64,000 bases of DNA from Planctomycetota bacterium. GTDB lineage: Bacteria; Planctomycetota; UBA1135; JACQFD01. The translations under genes were made by a program, and so were the position numbers. Below are positions 44,901-54,535 of the stretch, piece by piece. The stretch is from NCBI GenBank assembly GCA_016792805.1, contig JAEUHX010000047.1, positions 124,001 through 188,000 of the forward strand, in the 5' to 3' direction. Under the pieces are notes generated by a model. The model saw only the letters and a list, made by a program, of their open reading frames with translations, was not told the origin of the DNA and ran no database searches. Within the stretch, counting starts at the first letter, position 1. Each line of letters opens with the position of its first letter.

Positions 44901-47309
44901 TCGATTCCCCTCGACCATTCGCAGCGCAGGCTGACGCCGAAGATCACAGTTCCTGGGCGTCTGGAACCGGGTGGCACCGTTCGGATCTCGCTCGATGCGC
45001 CGGGCGCCCGACGGGCGGTCGTGACGCTCGTCGATGAGGCGGTCGCGCGCCGCGCGGGCGACCGAATCCCCGACCCGGCGCGACGCTTCGCGGCCCATCG
45101 GCGTCTCGAGACCCGAGGGGCAGACACCGGTGTCGCACTGCTGAGCGGAGTGCGCTTCGACCCGAGCGTGCGCGTCGGCGGCGACGGCGGTGACGAGGAG
45201 GACGAGGACGGAGAGCGAGACACTTCGGCGGCCGAAGAGGGCACGACGTCCTTGGCGATCCGTCCCCTCGCTCTCGTCTTAAGTGAGATCTCGCTCGATG
45301 CCGATGGCCGTGGCGAGGCTGTTGCAACACTTCCCGAGGAGTTCGAAGGGCAAGCGCGCATTTGCTGCATCGCCGCCGGTCTCGAGGGCGTCGGATCGGC
45401 AAGCGCTTCGATCGCCGTGGCGGGGCGGCTCCAGGTCCGCGCGGCGCTGCCCCGATTCCTCGCTCCAGGAGATGTCGTAGAAAGCGATCTGTGGATCCGC
45501 AACTCCACAGAAGAGCCGCGCGTTCTTCAGGTTCAGCTCGCCTCCGAAGGACTCGATCTGTTGGAACCCCGCGGAGCGTCGTTCTCCCTGGCGCTCGCAC
45601 CGGGCGCTCACCATGTGGGGAAGATCCGGCTGCGGGCCCGCGCCGCCTCGGCAGGCGGCTCCCATGAAACGGTGCGTATCGAAGGGCGCGCGGTGGCGCC
45701 ATTTCGTTGGGCGCGATTGGGAGCGTCGTTCGCGGCGCACGGACGTCCCTGGCCGGAGCGCTCCGAACTCGTGACCGAGCGCCGGCTCGAGATCGCCACC
45801 GTCGTGCGGGATCTGACTCTTCCTGCCCGCGTCGAAATCGGTGCAATCATCGAGAACAGATCCCAGCTGGAGCTTCCGGACGATCTCCTTTCTTCGGGCG
45901 GAAAGATCACTCTTCGGGTCGTCGATGGACCCGATGCTGCGCTTGCGCCGCTGGCCCGCTCGCTCGTGGAGTATCCCCATGGATGCGTCGAGCAGACCGC
46001 GTCGCGGGGATTTGCGATGCTTGCAGCGGGAGCGCTGCTCCAACGCTTGTCGGACGAATCTGCGACTCTCGACCTCGAGGGCGCGGTGCGCGCCGCCGTC
46101 GCACGCCTCCTCAGCATGCAGACGGCGGAGGGAAGCCTCGCCGCGTGGCCCGATCTCAACACATCGGATTTATTCGGTTCGATCTATGGACTTGACTTTT
46201 TATTGTATGCGCGCTCCCGGGGACTGGAGGTGCCAGATCGGTCGCTTGCGCGCCTCGCGAGCGCCGTGGAGCGCGTCTTGGCGGCAGGCAATCCGCAGAG
46301 CACGGCGGCCGCGCGCTGTTACGCGGTGGAAGTCCTCGCCGCCACTCCTTTGGCGGTCGGCAGCTGGATCGAGGAACTCTCGGCACTGGGCCTTGGCCGC
46401 GAGGAGCGGCTTCGCCTCACGCTGGCGTGCGCCCGCGTGGGCAACCTGGCGCATGCGCGCGTCGAGTTGGCGCGCGCGCTGGCGACTCCGGAGGAGAGTC
46501 GGCATGGAACGGCTTGGCTCCGATCTCCCGTTCGAACGTTGGCTCTGGAGCTCCGCGCGCGCCTGGCCGTGAACCCCGGCGACGCCGTGGCCGTGACGCT
46601 CCTGGAGAACCTCACAAAAATGGCTCTGCGTCCCGATCGATGGAGCACGCAGGAGCAAGCCAGCGCGCTGCGGGCGCTCTCCGATGGATTCTCCACCCGA
46701 GCGAGCAGCAACACCGGCGGAAATGTGGAAGTTCGGCTGGGAGATGAAAAAGTGACTATTTCACCCTCCCATCCCGCGACATTGCCGATCGAGGGCGCGC
46801 GGAGGATCGAGTTCACGACCGATCGCCCGAGCGTCGTGCTGGCCTCCGTGCGCGGACGGCGAAAGCCGATTGCCGGCGCCGCCCTCACCGAAGCCAACCC
46901 AATGCGGATCACGAGGCGCGTCGTCGATGTCGCCACCGCGCAGCCCCCCATGCGGCTCCAGCGGGGGTGCGTCTATGAAGTCGCCCTCGAGGTCGCCCCG
47001 GCGCCGGAGCAGCTGCTGGTCAGCGACCTTCTGCCCGCAGGTCTCGAGCTCGAGGTCGAACCGGAGTCGGCCGTGGCGCTGAGCGGAGCCCCACCATCGT
47101 CCGAGGGCGTCCTGAGGGTGGACCGGCGCGACGACCGTATCCTGATCTTCGGCGCCGCAAGCTCGGCGCCGAAACTCTCGATTCGTTACCGCGTGCGCGC
47201 CGTCTTTTCCGGCGAGTTCGCCGCTGGCGCGACCCACGCCCAGGCACTCTATGATTCCCGCGTGGAGTCGCTCAGGGTGGAGGAGCCGCGCACAACGATT
47301 CTCCGGTAA
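41934..47309 (+). CDS. Bacterial alpha-2-macroglobulin family protein with thioester
   Basis: The 1791-residue product has a single N-terminal membrane segment (about residues 18-40, without a lipobox), then macroglobulin-type beta domains. A highly acidic stretch (DGGDEEDEDGERDTSAAEEG, about residues 1080-1105) precedes FEGQARICCIAAG and lies near where a bait region is expected. The thioester motif is GCVEQ with Cys1351 and Gln1354. Such proteins trap attacking proteases in the periplasm. It is followed directly by the peptidoglycan synthase PBP1C, the classical bacterial pairing, suggesting joint defence and repair of the wall. Confidence 0.93.
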   Translation: MPSGGIALSPSPNSRPWSILQATITAALLALVVVQIAQLGSSPSASERRLSPRVTVLDPASLAGAPAHGSYAVELPDSAPARAQQPQWRLAPPLAAHTRWDGERRLLVDLLEAPRDATAYELVAKLPGQAANAGAGIRIPLFTKPLRVREVLFDQSSPVGSPVLLLAFGAPVHRDALAAALRIHAEDGAAIPYQVREAGGIDDEPAFRVQLSVAPGAAEPRAVELSVLGSLRSADGVGALAGPVRQRVELGQPLRLTGVEARPGRIEITFNQATALPPRELIEVEPPAAVQIVRSRRGIRLLGDLPAGRTFRVTLKRGFPGSGRAQLPAEDSRTVRIPDAKPSLQFTQEGQVLSAKAMLDIELGMVNITRYEISARKIYENNVLAFLRDDARGRLELDEVAAPAVKRVRTVAAPRNERAIERVDLRELLGPEPRGVFHLAAAAVQGEAQDERILQITDLGVTVREGDGKACVRVESLALGTPVAAASVRVVSRTSQILGEGATDSRGIAQIAWNGSGGDRSAALVEVRTLDDAAWVDLSRFAMEQIDDAVAGIPYARERAEVFLAFDRGLVRPGESLRATVVARDGRGRAPGAIDLEATWRGAKEKLLRKTALTLDAYGVAVCELSLEADAPEGYVQLEIARRGAPEVLGRATARVESFVPSRMEAWVSPVESSGGDDVAVRVRARWLDGAPAAGCSVRAFATLLWDTTPPKGFDAFRFVPISLPPPPGAQPSIASALDARGEAVLRLPALWGSRRLPMIAQITAEVSEPGGRAITARATIPWAPPLRIGIRATAQGAEIVAIDRAGALADGPLRAQVRLLAHRVVWNLLPSRNGRLRHQREEQMDALDAAEANLAGGRASVSFPSFAIRDGQDSYVLSAQIGETCAQAEFAVREAASPRAHLRGPARPIRPGGTAICELMAPRDGSALMTLEGSTLHAAWTVAVRAGRNEIPVPIPEDATDPNLYAVASCSAPQASAPKEPARQLAIASIPLDHSQRRLTPKITVPGRLEPGGTVRISLDAPGARRAVVTLVDEAVARRAGDRIPDPARRFAAHRRLETRGADTGVALLSGVRFDPSVRVGGDGGDEEDEDGERDTSAAEEGTTSLAIRPLALVLSEISLDADGRGEAVATLPEEFEGQARICCIAAGLEGVGSASASIAVAGRLQVRAALPRFLAPGDVVESDLWIRNSTEEPRVLQVQLASEGLDLLEPRGASFSLALAPGAHHVGKIRLRARAASAGGSHETVRIEGRAVAPFRWARLGASFAAHGRPWPERSELVTERRLEIATVVRDLTLPARVEIGAIIENRSQLELPDDLLSSGGKITLRVVDGPDAALAPLARSLVEYPHGCVEQTASRGFAMLAAGALLQRLSDESATLDLEGAVRAAVARLLSMQTAEGSLAAWPDLNTSDLFGSIYGLDFLLYARSRGLEVPDRSLARLASAVERVLAAGNPQSTAAARCYAVEVLAATPLAVGSWIEELSALGLGREERLRLTLACARVGNLAHARVELARALATPEESRHGTAWLRSPVRTLALELRARLAVNPGDAVAVTLLENLTKMALRPDRWSTQEQASALRALSDGFSTRASSNTGGNVEVRLGDEKVTISPSHPATLPIEGARRIEFTTDRPSVVLASVRGRRKPIAGAALTEANPMRITRRVVDVATAQPPMRLQRGCVYEVALEVAPAPEQLLVSDLLPAGLELEVEPESAVALSGAPPSSEGVLRVDRRDDRILIFGAASSAPKLSIRYRVRAVFSGEFAAGATHAQALYDSRVESLRVEEPRTTILR

Positions 47310-49062
47310 TGCCGCCTTGCGCTTGGCCCGACGGAAACTCAGAAAAACTGCTGCTTCAGGACGATGGCCGCGACGCCTCGCGCGCGTCGCGGCCGCTCTT
47401 TGTGCAGCGATTCTTTCTCTCTGGGGGATCGAGCGGCTTTATGGCTGGGTTGCACCCTTTCCCGTCGCGCAGCTCGACCACGCTCCCGCTTCCGTCGTCG
47501 TGACTGCCGATGACGGCACGTGGCTTCGCGTCACGGCCACGCCCGAGGGCGATCGCCGATTGCCCATCGCGCTCGCCGACGTGGCGAAGCCGATGATCGA
47601 TGCGCTGCTCGCGTCCGAGGACCGGCGTTTTTATGAACATTCCGGAGTGGATTGGCGTGCCGTTGGGCGCGCCACGATCGGAAATGTGGCACGCGGCAAA
47701 GTAACCTCCGGGGCGTCCACGATCTCGATGCAGCTCGCCCGGCTCGTCGAGCCGAGGGCGCGCACGCTCTTCGCGAAATCGCACGAGATGGTGCGCGCCC
47801 GGCAGGTGGAGCGCATTAAGCCGAAAAGTGAAGTTCTCGAGGGCTATCTGAACCTCGTGCCGTTCAGCGGCAATGTGCGCGGCGTGGAGGCGGCATCCCA
47901 ATTGTGGTTTGGCAAGCGTGCGCGCGCCCTAGACCTCGCGGAGGCGGCGACGCTCGTCGCCATGCTGCCCTCCCCGACGCGGCGCAGCCCGACGAGGGCG
48001 CCGGACGCGCTGCTGGCGGCTCGGAATCGGGTGCTGGAGAAGATGCGCGCGGAAAGAGTGATCACTGACGCCGAGGCCGCGCGCGCGGGAGCCGCGCCGC
48101 TCACGGCGGAGAAACATACCTTTCCATATCTGGCCCAAGACGCGTGCGAGCTCGCGTTGGCCGGGGCGCCGGGAGCAATCATCGGCAACGATTTCGGACC
48201 GCCGCCGCAGTCGGCCCGAAGCGCGCGGATCGTCTCGACCGCGGTCGATTTGCAGCTTCAACAGCGGCTCGAGGACCGCGTCCTGCGCGAGAATGCTACA
48301 GGAGTCGACGGCGTCGCCTTCGTGGTCCTCGATCGAAGCTCCGGCCTGCTGCGGGCGGCCGTGGGTTCCCATCACCCGACGTCGCCCTCCCTCAACGCGG
48401 CGATTTGTGCGCGCCCCGCCGGCAGCACGCTGAAGCCGTTTCTATATGCGCTCGCGCAGGAGACGGGCGCCGCATCCCTCGACGATCTGCTCCAAGACGC
48501 GCCGGGCGACTGGTCGGGCTACGCCCCGCTCAATTTTGAGAAGACCTTCGCAGGAAATGTACGGTCGCTCGACGCGCTGCGCGATTCCAAGAATCTTCCG
48601 GCCGTGCGGCTTCTGCAATCGTTGGGCGTCGACCGCTTCCGCGATTTGTTAGAAAGCCTCGGACTCTCGACGCGGGAGGTGCCGCTCGGGCTCGACCTCG
48701 CGCTCGGAACGCTGCCGGTCACGCCCCTTGCGCTCGCGCGCGCCTACGCCAAGGCCTTTGGCCCCCAGGAGCTCCCGGGGCTGCGCCGCTCCACGCGCGA
48801 CGCCATTCTCCAGGCCCTCACCCGTCCGCTGCCGGCGGGAGCCGCCTCGGGCGCTCGCCCGACCCTCGCCTGGAAATCGGGCACCTCCTCCAACCGCCGC
48901 GACGCCTGGTGCGTCGGCATCACCGATCGCCACATTTTGTGCGTTTGGCTCGGCAACCTCGACGGCCGCGGCGACCCCAACCTCGTCGGCGGCCGCACCG
49001 CCGCCGGCTGGCTCGCCGAGCTCGTCTTCGCCGCCCGCGACTGCCCGCGGTTCCCGGGCTGA
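47251..49062 (+). CDS. pbpC: Penicillin-binding protein 1C, short form
   Basis: A bifunctional peptidoglycan glycosyltransferase/transpeptidase. A membrane anchor (RVAAALCAAILSLWGI) precedes the GT51 motif ASEDRRFYEHSGVDW and GASTISMQLARL. The transpeptidase has SxxK as Ser392-Lys395 in GSTLKP, SxN as RDSKN, and KSGT at about residue 542. It is 603 residues long, against about 770 in E. coli PbpC, and ends ~60 residues after KSGT, so the C-terminal BiPBP domain is absent. ATG 47251 lies inside the A2M gene; TTG 47317 or 47323, just after the A2M stop, may be the true start because the first ~22 residues look random. Confidence 0.93.
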   Translation: MIPAWSRSGWRSRAQRFSGNAALRLARRKLRKTAASGRWPRRLARVAAALCAAILSLWGIERLYGWVAPFPVAQLDHAPASVVVTADDGTWLRVTATPEGDRRLPIALADVAKPMIDALLASEDRRFYEHSGVDWRAVGRATIGNVARGKVTSGASTISMQLARLVEPRARTLFAKSHEMVRARQVERIKPKSEVLEGYLNLVPFSGNVRGVEAASQLWFGKRARALDLAEAATLVAMLPSPTRRSPTRAPDALLAARNRVLEKMRAERVITDAEAARAGAAPLTAEKHTFPYLAQDACELALAGAPGAIIGNDFGPPPQSARSARIVSTAVDLQLQQRLEDRVLRENATGVDGVAFVVLDRSSGLLRAAVGSHHPTSPSLNAAICARPAGSTLKPFLYALAQETGAASLDDLLQDAPGDWSGYAPLNFEKTFAGNVRSLDALRDSKNLPAVRLLQSLGVDRFRDLLESLGLSTREVPLGLDLALGTLPVTPLALARAYAKAFGPQELPGLRRSTRDAILQALTRPLPAGAASGARPTLAWKSGTSSNRRDAWCVGITDRHILCVWLGNLDGRGDPNLVGGRTAAGWLAELVFAARDCPRFPG

Positions 49063-49084
49063 GGCGACTCCACAATTCGCCGGG

Positions 49085-51376
49085 CTACGGCGCGGTGTCT
49101 TGTGTGTACTCCGCCACTTTTCCGCGTTTCTTGGGGGAGGTTGCCCGCTTCCTGTCGGGGGGCGGCGGCGCTTCGGGGGCGCGGTTGCGGGCGATGCGCA
49201 GGAGCTCGAATTGGCTTCGGAAGCCGTCGGTGCCGAGCGGCGGACGCAGGCGCACCCACGAGCCGTCGGGCTGGAGGATGCGCGCACGCACGTCGTCGCG
49301 CAGGTAGGTACCGAGCACTTCTTCAATAATGCGCGTGCGCAACGCGACATCGAGGACCGGGAAGACAGCTTCGACGCGGCCGAAGAAGTTTCGCGGCATC
49401 CAGTCGGCGCTGCCGAGCCACACCTCGCGTTCGCCGCCGTTCTCGAACACAAAAATACGGCTGTGCTCGAGGAATCGGTCGACGATGGATCGAACGGTAA
49501 TGTTCTCGCTCAACCCGGGGAGCCCGGGGCGTAAGCAACAAATGCCGCGCACCACGAGATCCACCTTGACGCCGGCGCAGCTCGCTTCGTACAGCGCATC
49601 GATCACCTGCCGGTCGACGAGCGCATTCATCTTCGCCAGCACGCGAGCCGGCTTTCCTGCGCGGGCGTTCGCGGCCTCGCGCTTGATCTTTGCGACGATC
49701 GACTGGTGCAGCTCGTAGGGAGCGACAAGGAGCTTGCGCCAGTGGGTCGGCTGCGCGTAGCCGGTGAGCAGATTAAACAGATCCGACACGTCGCGCCCGA
49801 TCTCCTCATTCGCCGTGAGGAGCCCCACATCGGTATACACGCGCGCCGTCGTGGGATTGTAATTTCCAGTTCCGAGATGGCAGTAGCGCCGCACGCCCTG
49901 CTCCTCGCGCCGCACGACGAGCGCAACCTTACAGTGCGTTTTCAGTCCGACGAGCCCGTACACCACATGGACGCCGACCTCCTCGAGTGCGCGCGCCCAT
50001 CGAATATTGTTCTCTTCATCGAACCGCGCCTTCAGCTCGACGAGCGCCGTCACCTGCTTGCCCGCCTCCGCCGCGGCCATCAACGAGCGCACGACGGGCG
50101 AGTCGCCCGAGGTGCGGTAGAGCGTCATCTTGATGGCGAGCACGCTCGGGTCTTCCGCTGCGGCCTCGAGGAACTCCACCACCGGCTCGAACGAATCGTA
50201 CGGATGATGCAACAGAACGTCGCCGCGGCGAATCCGCGCGAACGGATCCTCGCTATCCCGAAACGACACCGGCTCGGCCGGCAGCAGCGGAGGCCACTTC
50301 AAATCCGGCCGCTCCACGTCGCTCACAAGCTCCATCATGCGGCCGAGATTCATCGGGCCGTCGGCTTCATAGAGCGACTCGCGCCCAAGCTCAAATTTCG
50401 TCAGAAGCCGATCGACCACGTCGGGCGGCATCTTGGATGTGACTTCGAGACGCACCGCCTCGGCACGCCGACGCCGGCGAAGCTTCGCCTCCACCGCTTC
50501 TAACAAATCGGCCGCCTCGTCTTCCGCCACCTCCACGTCGCCGTTGCGCGTCACGCGGAAGGGCCAGCCGTCGATCACCGTATGCCCCGGGAAGAGCCGA
50601 TCCAAATGTGCACGAATCAGCTCGCTCTGCAGAATGCACTCAAAGTTGCCGCCCTCATCGGGCAATCGCACGAGCCGCGGCAGCACGCGCGGCACCTGCA
50701 CCACCGCGAACCGGCTCGCCCCCGCGCCGCGCTTGCCCGTCGCACGCATCGCCACGGCGAGGTTGAGCGACTTCGAAAGTAATTGTGGGAACGGGTGCGC
50801 GGGGTCGATCGCGAGCGGCGTCAGCACCGCGCTCACCACGTCGTCGAAATAGCGCGACGCCCAAGCCTTCTGCGCAGCCGACAGCTCGTGCACTTCGCGG
50901 ATGCGCACTCCGGCCGTTGCCAGCGCCGGCAGCAGCTTCTCGCGCCACGCGGCGTAGCTCTCCGCCACGAGCGAATGGCACGCCACGGAGATCTCCTCGA
51001 GGGCGCGGCGCGGCGTGAGCCCATCGGGCGACGCGTCCTCCACGCCGCTCTCGACCTGACGCCGAAGCCCCGCGACCCGCACTTCGAAGAACTCATCGAG
51101 GTTCGATGCGACGATTGCCAGGAACTTCACGCGCTCCAGCAGCGGATTCGACTCGTCCAGCGCCTCCTCGAGGACACGCCGATTGAAGGCGATCCAGGCG
51201 AGTTCGCGATTCAAGTAAACGGCCGGCCCCGAGACGGCGGGGCCGCCCGACGACGCGCCCGCCGACACCGTCGGCGCCGACGCGACAACGGCGGACGCCG
51301 GGACGGGCGCAACGGGCGGTGCGGCCGCTGGGGGCGTCGCTCCGGGAGGAGCGGGAATGGCAGACGGGTGCGACAT
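49085..51376 (-). CDS. ppk: Polyphosphate kinase 1
   Basis: Reversibly makes polyphosphate from ATP. The 763-residue product begins at the ATG at 51376, 10 bases after the ppx stop. It has a Pro/Ala-rich lead of ~50 residues, then LNRELAWIAFNRRVLEEA (N domain), SNLDEFFEVRVAGL, and the catalytic domains with MTLYRTSGDSP, GLKTHCKVALVV (phospho-acceptor His region), YCHLGTGNYNP and GSADWMPRN. A basic Pro/Lys-rich tail ends the protein. It is in one operon with ppx and two exported metallopeptidase-like genes. Confidence 0.96.
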   Translation of the reverse strand: MSHPSAIPAPPGATPPAAAPPVAPVPASAVVASAPTVSAGASSGGPAVSGPAVYLNRELAWIAFNRRVLEEALDESNPLLERVKFLAIVASNLDEFFEVRVAGLRRQVESGVEDASPDGLTPRRALEEISVACHSLVAESYAAWREKLLPALATAGVRIREVHELSAAQKAWASRYFDDVVSAVLTPLAIDPAHPFPQLLSKSLNLAVAMRATGKRGAGASRFAVVQVPRVLPRLVRLPDEGGNFECILQSELIRAHLDRLFPGHTVIDGWPFRVTRNGDVEVAEDEAADLLEAVEAKLRRRRRAEAVRLEVTSKMPPDVVDRLLTKFELGRESLYEADGPMNLGRMMELVSDVERPDLKWPPLLPAEPVSFRDSEDPFARIRRGDVLLHHPYDSFEPVVEFLEAAAEDPSVLAIKMTLYRTSGDSPVVRSLMAAAEAGKQVTALVELKARFDEENNIRWARALEEVGVHVVYGLVGLKTHCKVALVVRREEQGVRRYCHLGTGNYNPTTARVYTDVGLLTANEEIGRDVSDLFNLLTGYAQPTHWRKLLVAPYELHQSIVAKIKREAANARAGKPARVLAKMNALVDRQVIDALYEASCAGVKVDLVVRGICCLRPGLPGLSENITVRSIVDRFLEHSRIFVFENGGEREVWLGSADWMPRNFFGRVEAVFPVLDVALRTRIIEEVLGTYLRDDVRARILQPDGSWVRLRPPLGTDGFRSQFELLRIARNRAPEAPPPPDRKRATSPKKRGKVAEYTQDTAP

Positions 51377-51386
51377 CTCGGTCCCT

Positions 51387-53087
51387 CTATCTCGTCCGAC
51401 GCCCGCGATCCGCGCAAGCGGCTGCGGGCGATGCCTTGGTTGTTCCCTCTTCGAGGAGCTTGACCTCGAGTCCAAAGACCTCTCGGAAGAGCGACGCCTT
51501 CGCAGGCAGCGCCCAGCGCTCGAGGGCCAGATCCCCCGCGGCTTCCGGGCGGATCTCGACCACCCCACGGCGCGCCGAGAGCCGGACGCGCCGCACCTTC
51601 TGCCGGTGCTCGCGGTCGAGGCTGTCGGCCACGCGAAGGATGGCCGAGATCCGCGAAACGCGCCGCCGCTCGTCGCGCGACAGCCCGGCGTACTCCTCGT
51701 GGCGGTCGGAGGGATGGGCGCGGCGGTGGTATCGCGTGGCGACGGCCACAAGCCGCAGCTCCTCCGAGGTGAGGCCGCCAAGCTCCGAATTGAGAATCAA
51801 ATAGTGAGAATGTTTGTGGTGATGCGCGTAGCCGACGAACTCACCAATATCGTGGAGCGTCGCCGCAACGCCGAGGAGCATCCGATCGCGATCGGAGAGC
51901 CGATGCTCGCCGCGCAGCGCATCGAAGAGCGTGAGCGCGAGCTCGCGGACCTGAGCCGCGTGCTTCGCGTCGTAATGGTAATGTTCACCTAAGCGCTCCG
52001 CCTCCTCGAGAACGCCGCGTGCAGCCGCCTGAGGGTCATATCGCCCCACGACGCGGTCCGCGAGCTCCGCGAGCATGCCGTCGCGGATGCCCGCCATCGG
52101 CGCCTCGAGCCGGGGAAACTCAAGCCGCCGCACCACAAAAGCCAACAAGACCGACGCTGGCACGATGGTGTCGACGCGGTCGGGGCGAAGATCAAATTTC
52201 CGAGCCCGCTCCTCCGGCTCCATCTCGCAGAGCTTGTCGGTGAGCTGCGCGAGGTCGCGGGCCGGAACAGAGAGCGGCGTTCGGGCGTCGGCCTCCGCGT
52301 TCACGATTCTGGCGATCGTCTCGGCGTTGCCGCCGACCGCCATGAGAACCTCGGGCCGCAGCTTGCGGAGCTCGCGAACTGTATCCTGTAACATCCGCTC
52401 CAGGTACTCCTCCAGCAGCGCACGCTTCTCGTCGGCGGCGCGCTTTCCCTCCAGAAAGAGCTCGGAGAGGCGGACTGCACCGAGTCGCTGGCTCTGGGAG
52501 AAAAGCATCTTCCCCTGGTGCGCCACGGCGAACTCCACGCTTCCCCCGCCGATATCCACAAAAAGTGCACGGCGCTTTGAAACATCGGCCCGCCGCTGCA
52601 CGCCGAGTGCGAGCAGCCGAGACTCTTCGGCGCCGGAGATCGCCTCGAGATCAACGCCGGCAGCATTCGAGACGCGCTCCAGGAAAAGATCACGATTCTG
52701 CGCCTCGCGGACCGCGCTCGTGGCGACGGCTCGGTAGATGTTCACGCCATGGCGGTCCATCACGGCCCGAAACGCCGCGAGCGCCGCCACCGCCTTTTCC
52801 ATCTCCTTCTCCTCGAGGATCCCCGTCAGGAAAACGCGGTGGCCGAGCCGCACCGGCTCTCGGATCGACTCGCGCTCCACGAGGTCGCCCGTGCGTCGAA
52901 CTGTTGCAATCTCGAGGCGAATGGCGTTGCTCCCGACGTCAATGGCGGCGAGCGTCGTGCCCACCGGCTCGCCGGGGCCACGCTTGGGTGCAGCAGACAT
53001 GCGAAGCCTTGCATGCTCTGCGGCGGACAGGGCGCCGCTGCTCTGTGAATTCGCCATGAGGGCGCGAACGGGAGCTTTCTTATTCAT
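51387..53087 (-). CDS. ppx: Exopolyphosphatase (Ppx/GppA family) with HD domain
   Basis: Degrades polyphosphate from the end, or hydrolyses pppGpp. The 566-residue product has the ASKHA motifs TLAAIDVGSNAIRLEIA, ATSAVREAQN and ALFVDIGGGSVEF in the N-terminal half. The C-terminal half is an HD-type domain with LHDIGEFVGYAHHHKHSHY and RVADSLDREH. The ATG at 53087 overlaps the stop of the upstream metallopeptidase gene (ATGA), which supports this start over later ones such as that before SAAPKRGPGEP. Confidence 0.94.
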   Translation of the reverse strand: MNKKAPVRALMANSQSSGALSAAEHARLRMSAAPKRGPGEPVGTTLAAIDVGSNAIRLEIATVRRTGDLVERESIREPVRLGHRVFLTGILEEKEMEKAVAALAAFRAVMDRHGVNIYRAVATSAVREAQNRDLFLERVSNAAGVDLEAISGAEESRLLALGVQRRADVSKRRALFVDIGGGSVEFAVAHQGKMLFSQSQRLGAVRLSELFLEGKRAADEKRALLEEYLERMLQDTVRELRKLRPEVLMAVGGNAETIARIVNAEADARTPLSVPARDLAQLTDKLCEMEPEERARKFDLRPDRVDTIVPASVLLAFVVRRLEFPRLEAPMAGIRDGMLAELADRVVGRYDPQAAARGVLEEAERLGEHYHYDAKHAAQVRELALTLFDALRGEHRLSDRDRMLLGVAATLHDIGEFVGYAHHHKHSHYLILNSELGGLTSEELRLVAVATRYHRRAHPSDRHEEYAGLSRDERRRVSRISAILRVADSLDREHRQKVRRVRLSARRGVVEIRPEAAGDLALERWALPAKASLFREVFGLEVKLLEEGTTKASPAAACADRGRRTR

Positions 53088-54535
53088 CGCCCGACGGCTC
53101 CCTGGGCGGGCGCAGCGGAGTTCGAAGGCCGCAAGTCGAGAGGCAGCGGCGCTCGCAGCGCGGCTTGGGCGAGTGCCAGGTCGGCAAGCCGGCCGAGGAG
53201 CTCTCCCTTGGGTCCTTGGCGCGAGAACGCGGCGGCAAGCACCGGGCCGCGCCGTCGGACCTCGCGCTCGACCCCGAAGGGGCGCGGCAGCGCCTCATCC
53301 ATCTCGAGCGCGTCCTTCTCCGAGTCCCACACGGAGACCCATACGCAGAAGAGCGCTCCCTTCTCGGATTGATACACTTCGTATCGGTCGCCGTCCCAGC
53401 CCTCGGCGGCCTGGGTGCTGCGCACTCCGAGCATCCACTGGGGCACCAGATCCTCGTCCTCGGCCTCCTCGGGATCTGTGGTCATGACGGCGGCCCCCAT
53501 CTCGCCAAGCTCGCCCGACCCGAGCCGACGCCATCCGTCGCCAAGGATCGGGGAGAGATCGGGCAGCACGACGGTCTGCGGATCGTCTCGCTGCGCAGGA
53601 TCCCAATATTTCTCCGGATGGAAGATCTGCTCGGAGCTGAGGGGCGGCGCGCTGTAGCTCACCAAGAGATCGCTTTTCTTCACGGGAGCGAGCATCCCAC
53701 CGCCGCGCGCAAGAAATGTGCGCCCCGCGAAGTACGGCTCGACAAGCATTCGCATGAGGATCGGGGGCGTCTGGGTGAGCAGCGCTTCCGCAGTTCCGCC
53801 GGCATCCACCTCCATCGGCTCCTCGGCGAGCGGCTGCGCCTCCGGCGCGCCGTCATCAATGCCTACGCTCAGTGCCTCCGCCTCCGCCGAGAAGAGGAAC
53901 TGCTCCTCGAGCGCTTGAGCCGATCCCTCCGCCACACAGGTGAACGCGAAGGCGCGATCCGTCGCGTTTGGCTCGAGCGCTTCCAGTGCATCCTGGATTC
54001 CCTGAAGATTGAAATGTTGATCTTCCAGTGCGTGGAGGAGCTCGTGGGCGAGGGTGGAGCGGGCCTCCTCGGAATCCAACAGATCCTCCAGAACGAACAG
54101 TTCCTTGCGCTCCGTGTCGTAGAAGCCGGCGATGGACGCTTGCATCAAATTGCGGATCTCCCGGTCGAAGTCATACTCGGGCGGCAGAAGCCCGAGCAGC
54201 TTGCCCATGCCAGCGAAAGTGGCGCGATCCTCCGGCGGGAACTCTTCGTCGAAATCCCGCTCGATCAGCGTGAGAAGCTCCTCGCGCGTGCACACGCGCT
54301 GCGCGACAGGACGAAGAAATGCGAGGCCGCGCAGTCTCTCCACGACCGGTGTGATTTGTGCCGTCATGGCGGCGAGCCGCGGATCGGTGTGGGGCCTGCT
54401 CGCCGAATCGATGGGACTGGATGCTGGCGCGGAAGGCCGCTCGCCGATCCGCAGATCCGCCGACGCCCCACACGACCACGCAAGCGCGGCGGCAAGTGCC
54501 GCGGCCGCCGCGCGTCCCGCGCCGTCACACTTCAC
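53084..54535 (-). CDS. Exported HExxH metallopeptidase-like protein B
   Basis: The 483-residue product has a signal sequence with a possible lipidation Cys22 (imperfect lipobox LAWSC). The zinc motif is HELLH at residues 164-168 in AHELLHALEDQHFN. A downstream Glu203 in VAEGSA could be the third ligand, as in gluzincins. The C-terminal half shares PLSSEQ..HPEKYWD, GWDGDRYEVY and VWDSEKDA with protein A encoded just upstream. The two are homologues of one family that I cannot name. Stop and start overlaps of 4 bases tie it to protein A and to ppx. Substrate unknown; an extracytoplasmic protease is the likely role. Confidence 0.8.
   Translation of the reverse strand: MKCDGAGRAAAAALAAALAWSCGASADLRIGERPSAPASSPIDSASRPHTDPRLAAMTAQITPVVERLRGLAFLRPVAQRVCTREELLTLIERDFDEEFPPEDRATFAGMGKLLGLLPPEYDFDREIRNLMQASIAGFYDTERKELFVLEDLLDSEEARSTLAHELLHALEDQHFNLQGIQDALEALEPNATDRAFAFTCVAEGSAQALEEQFLFSAEAEALSVGIDDGAPEAQPLAEEPMEVDAGGTAEALLTQTPPILMRMLVEPYFAGRTFLARGGGMLAPVKKSDLLVSYSAPPLSSEQIFHPEKYWDPAQRDDPQTVVLPDLSPILGDGWRRLGSGELGEMGAAVMTTDPEEAEDEDLVPQWMLGVRSTQAAEGWDGDRYEVYQSEKGALFCVWVSVWDSEKDALEMDEALPRPFGVEREVRRRGPVLAAAFSRQGPKGELLGRLADLALAQAALRAPLPLDLRPSNSAAPAQGAVGR

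Noticed and set aside
47309..47503. Short open frame starting with the ATG right after the A2M stop
   Set aside because: It is out of frame with the PBP1C domains and gives a 64-residue Ser/Pro-rich product with no features.
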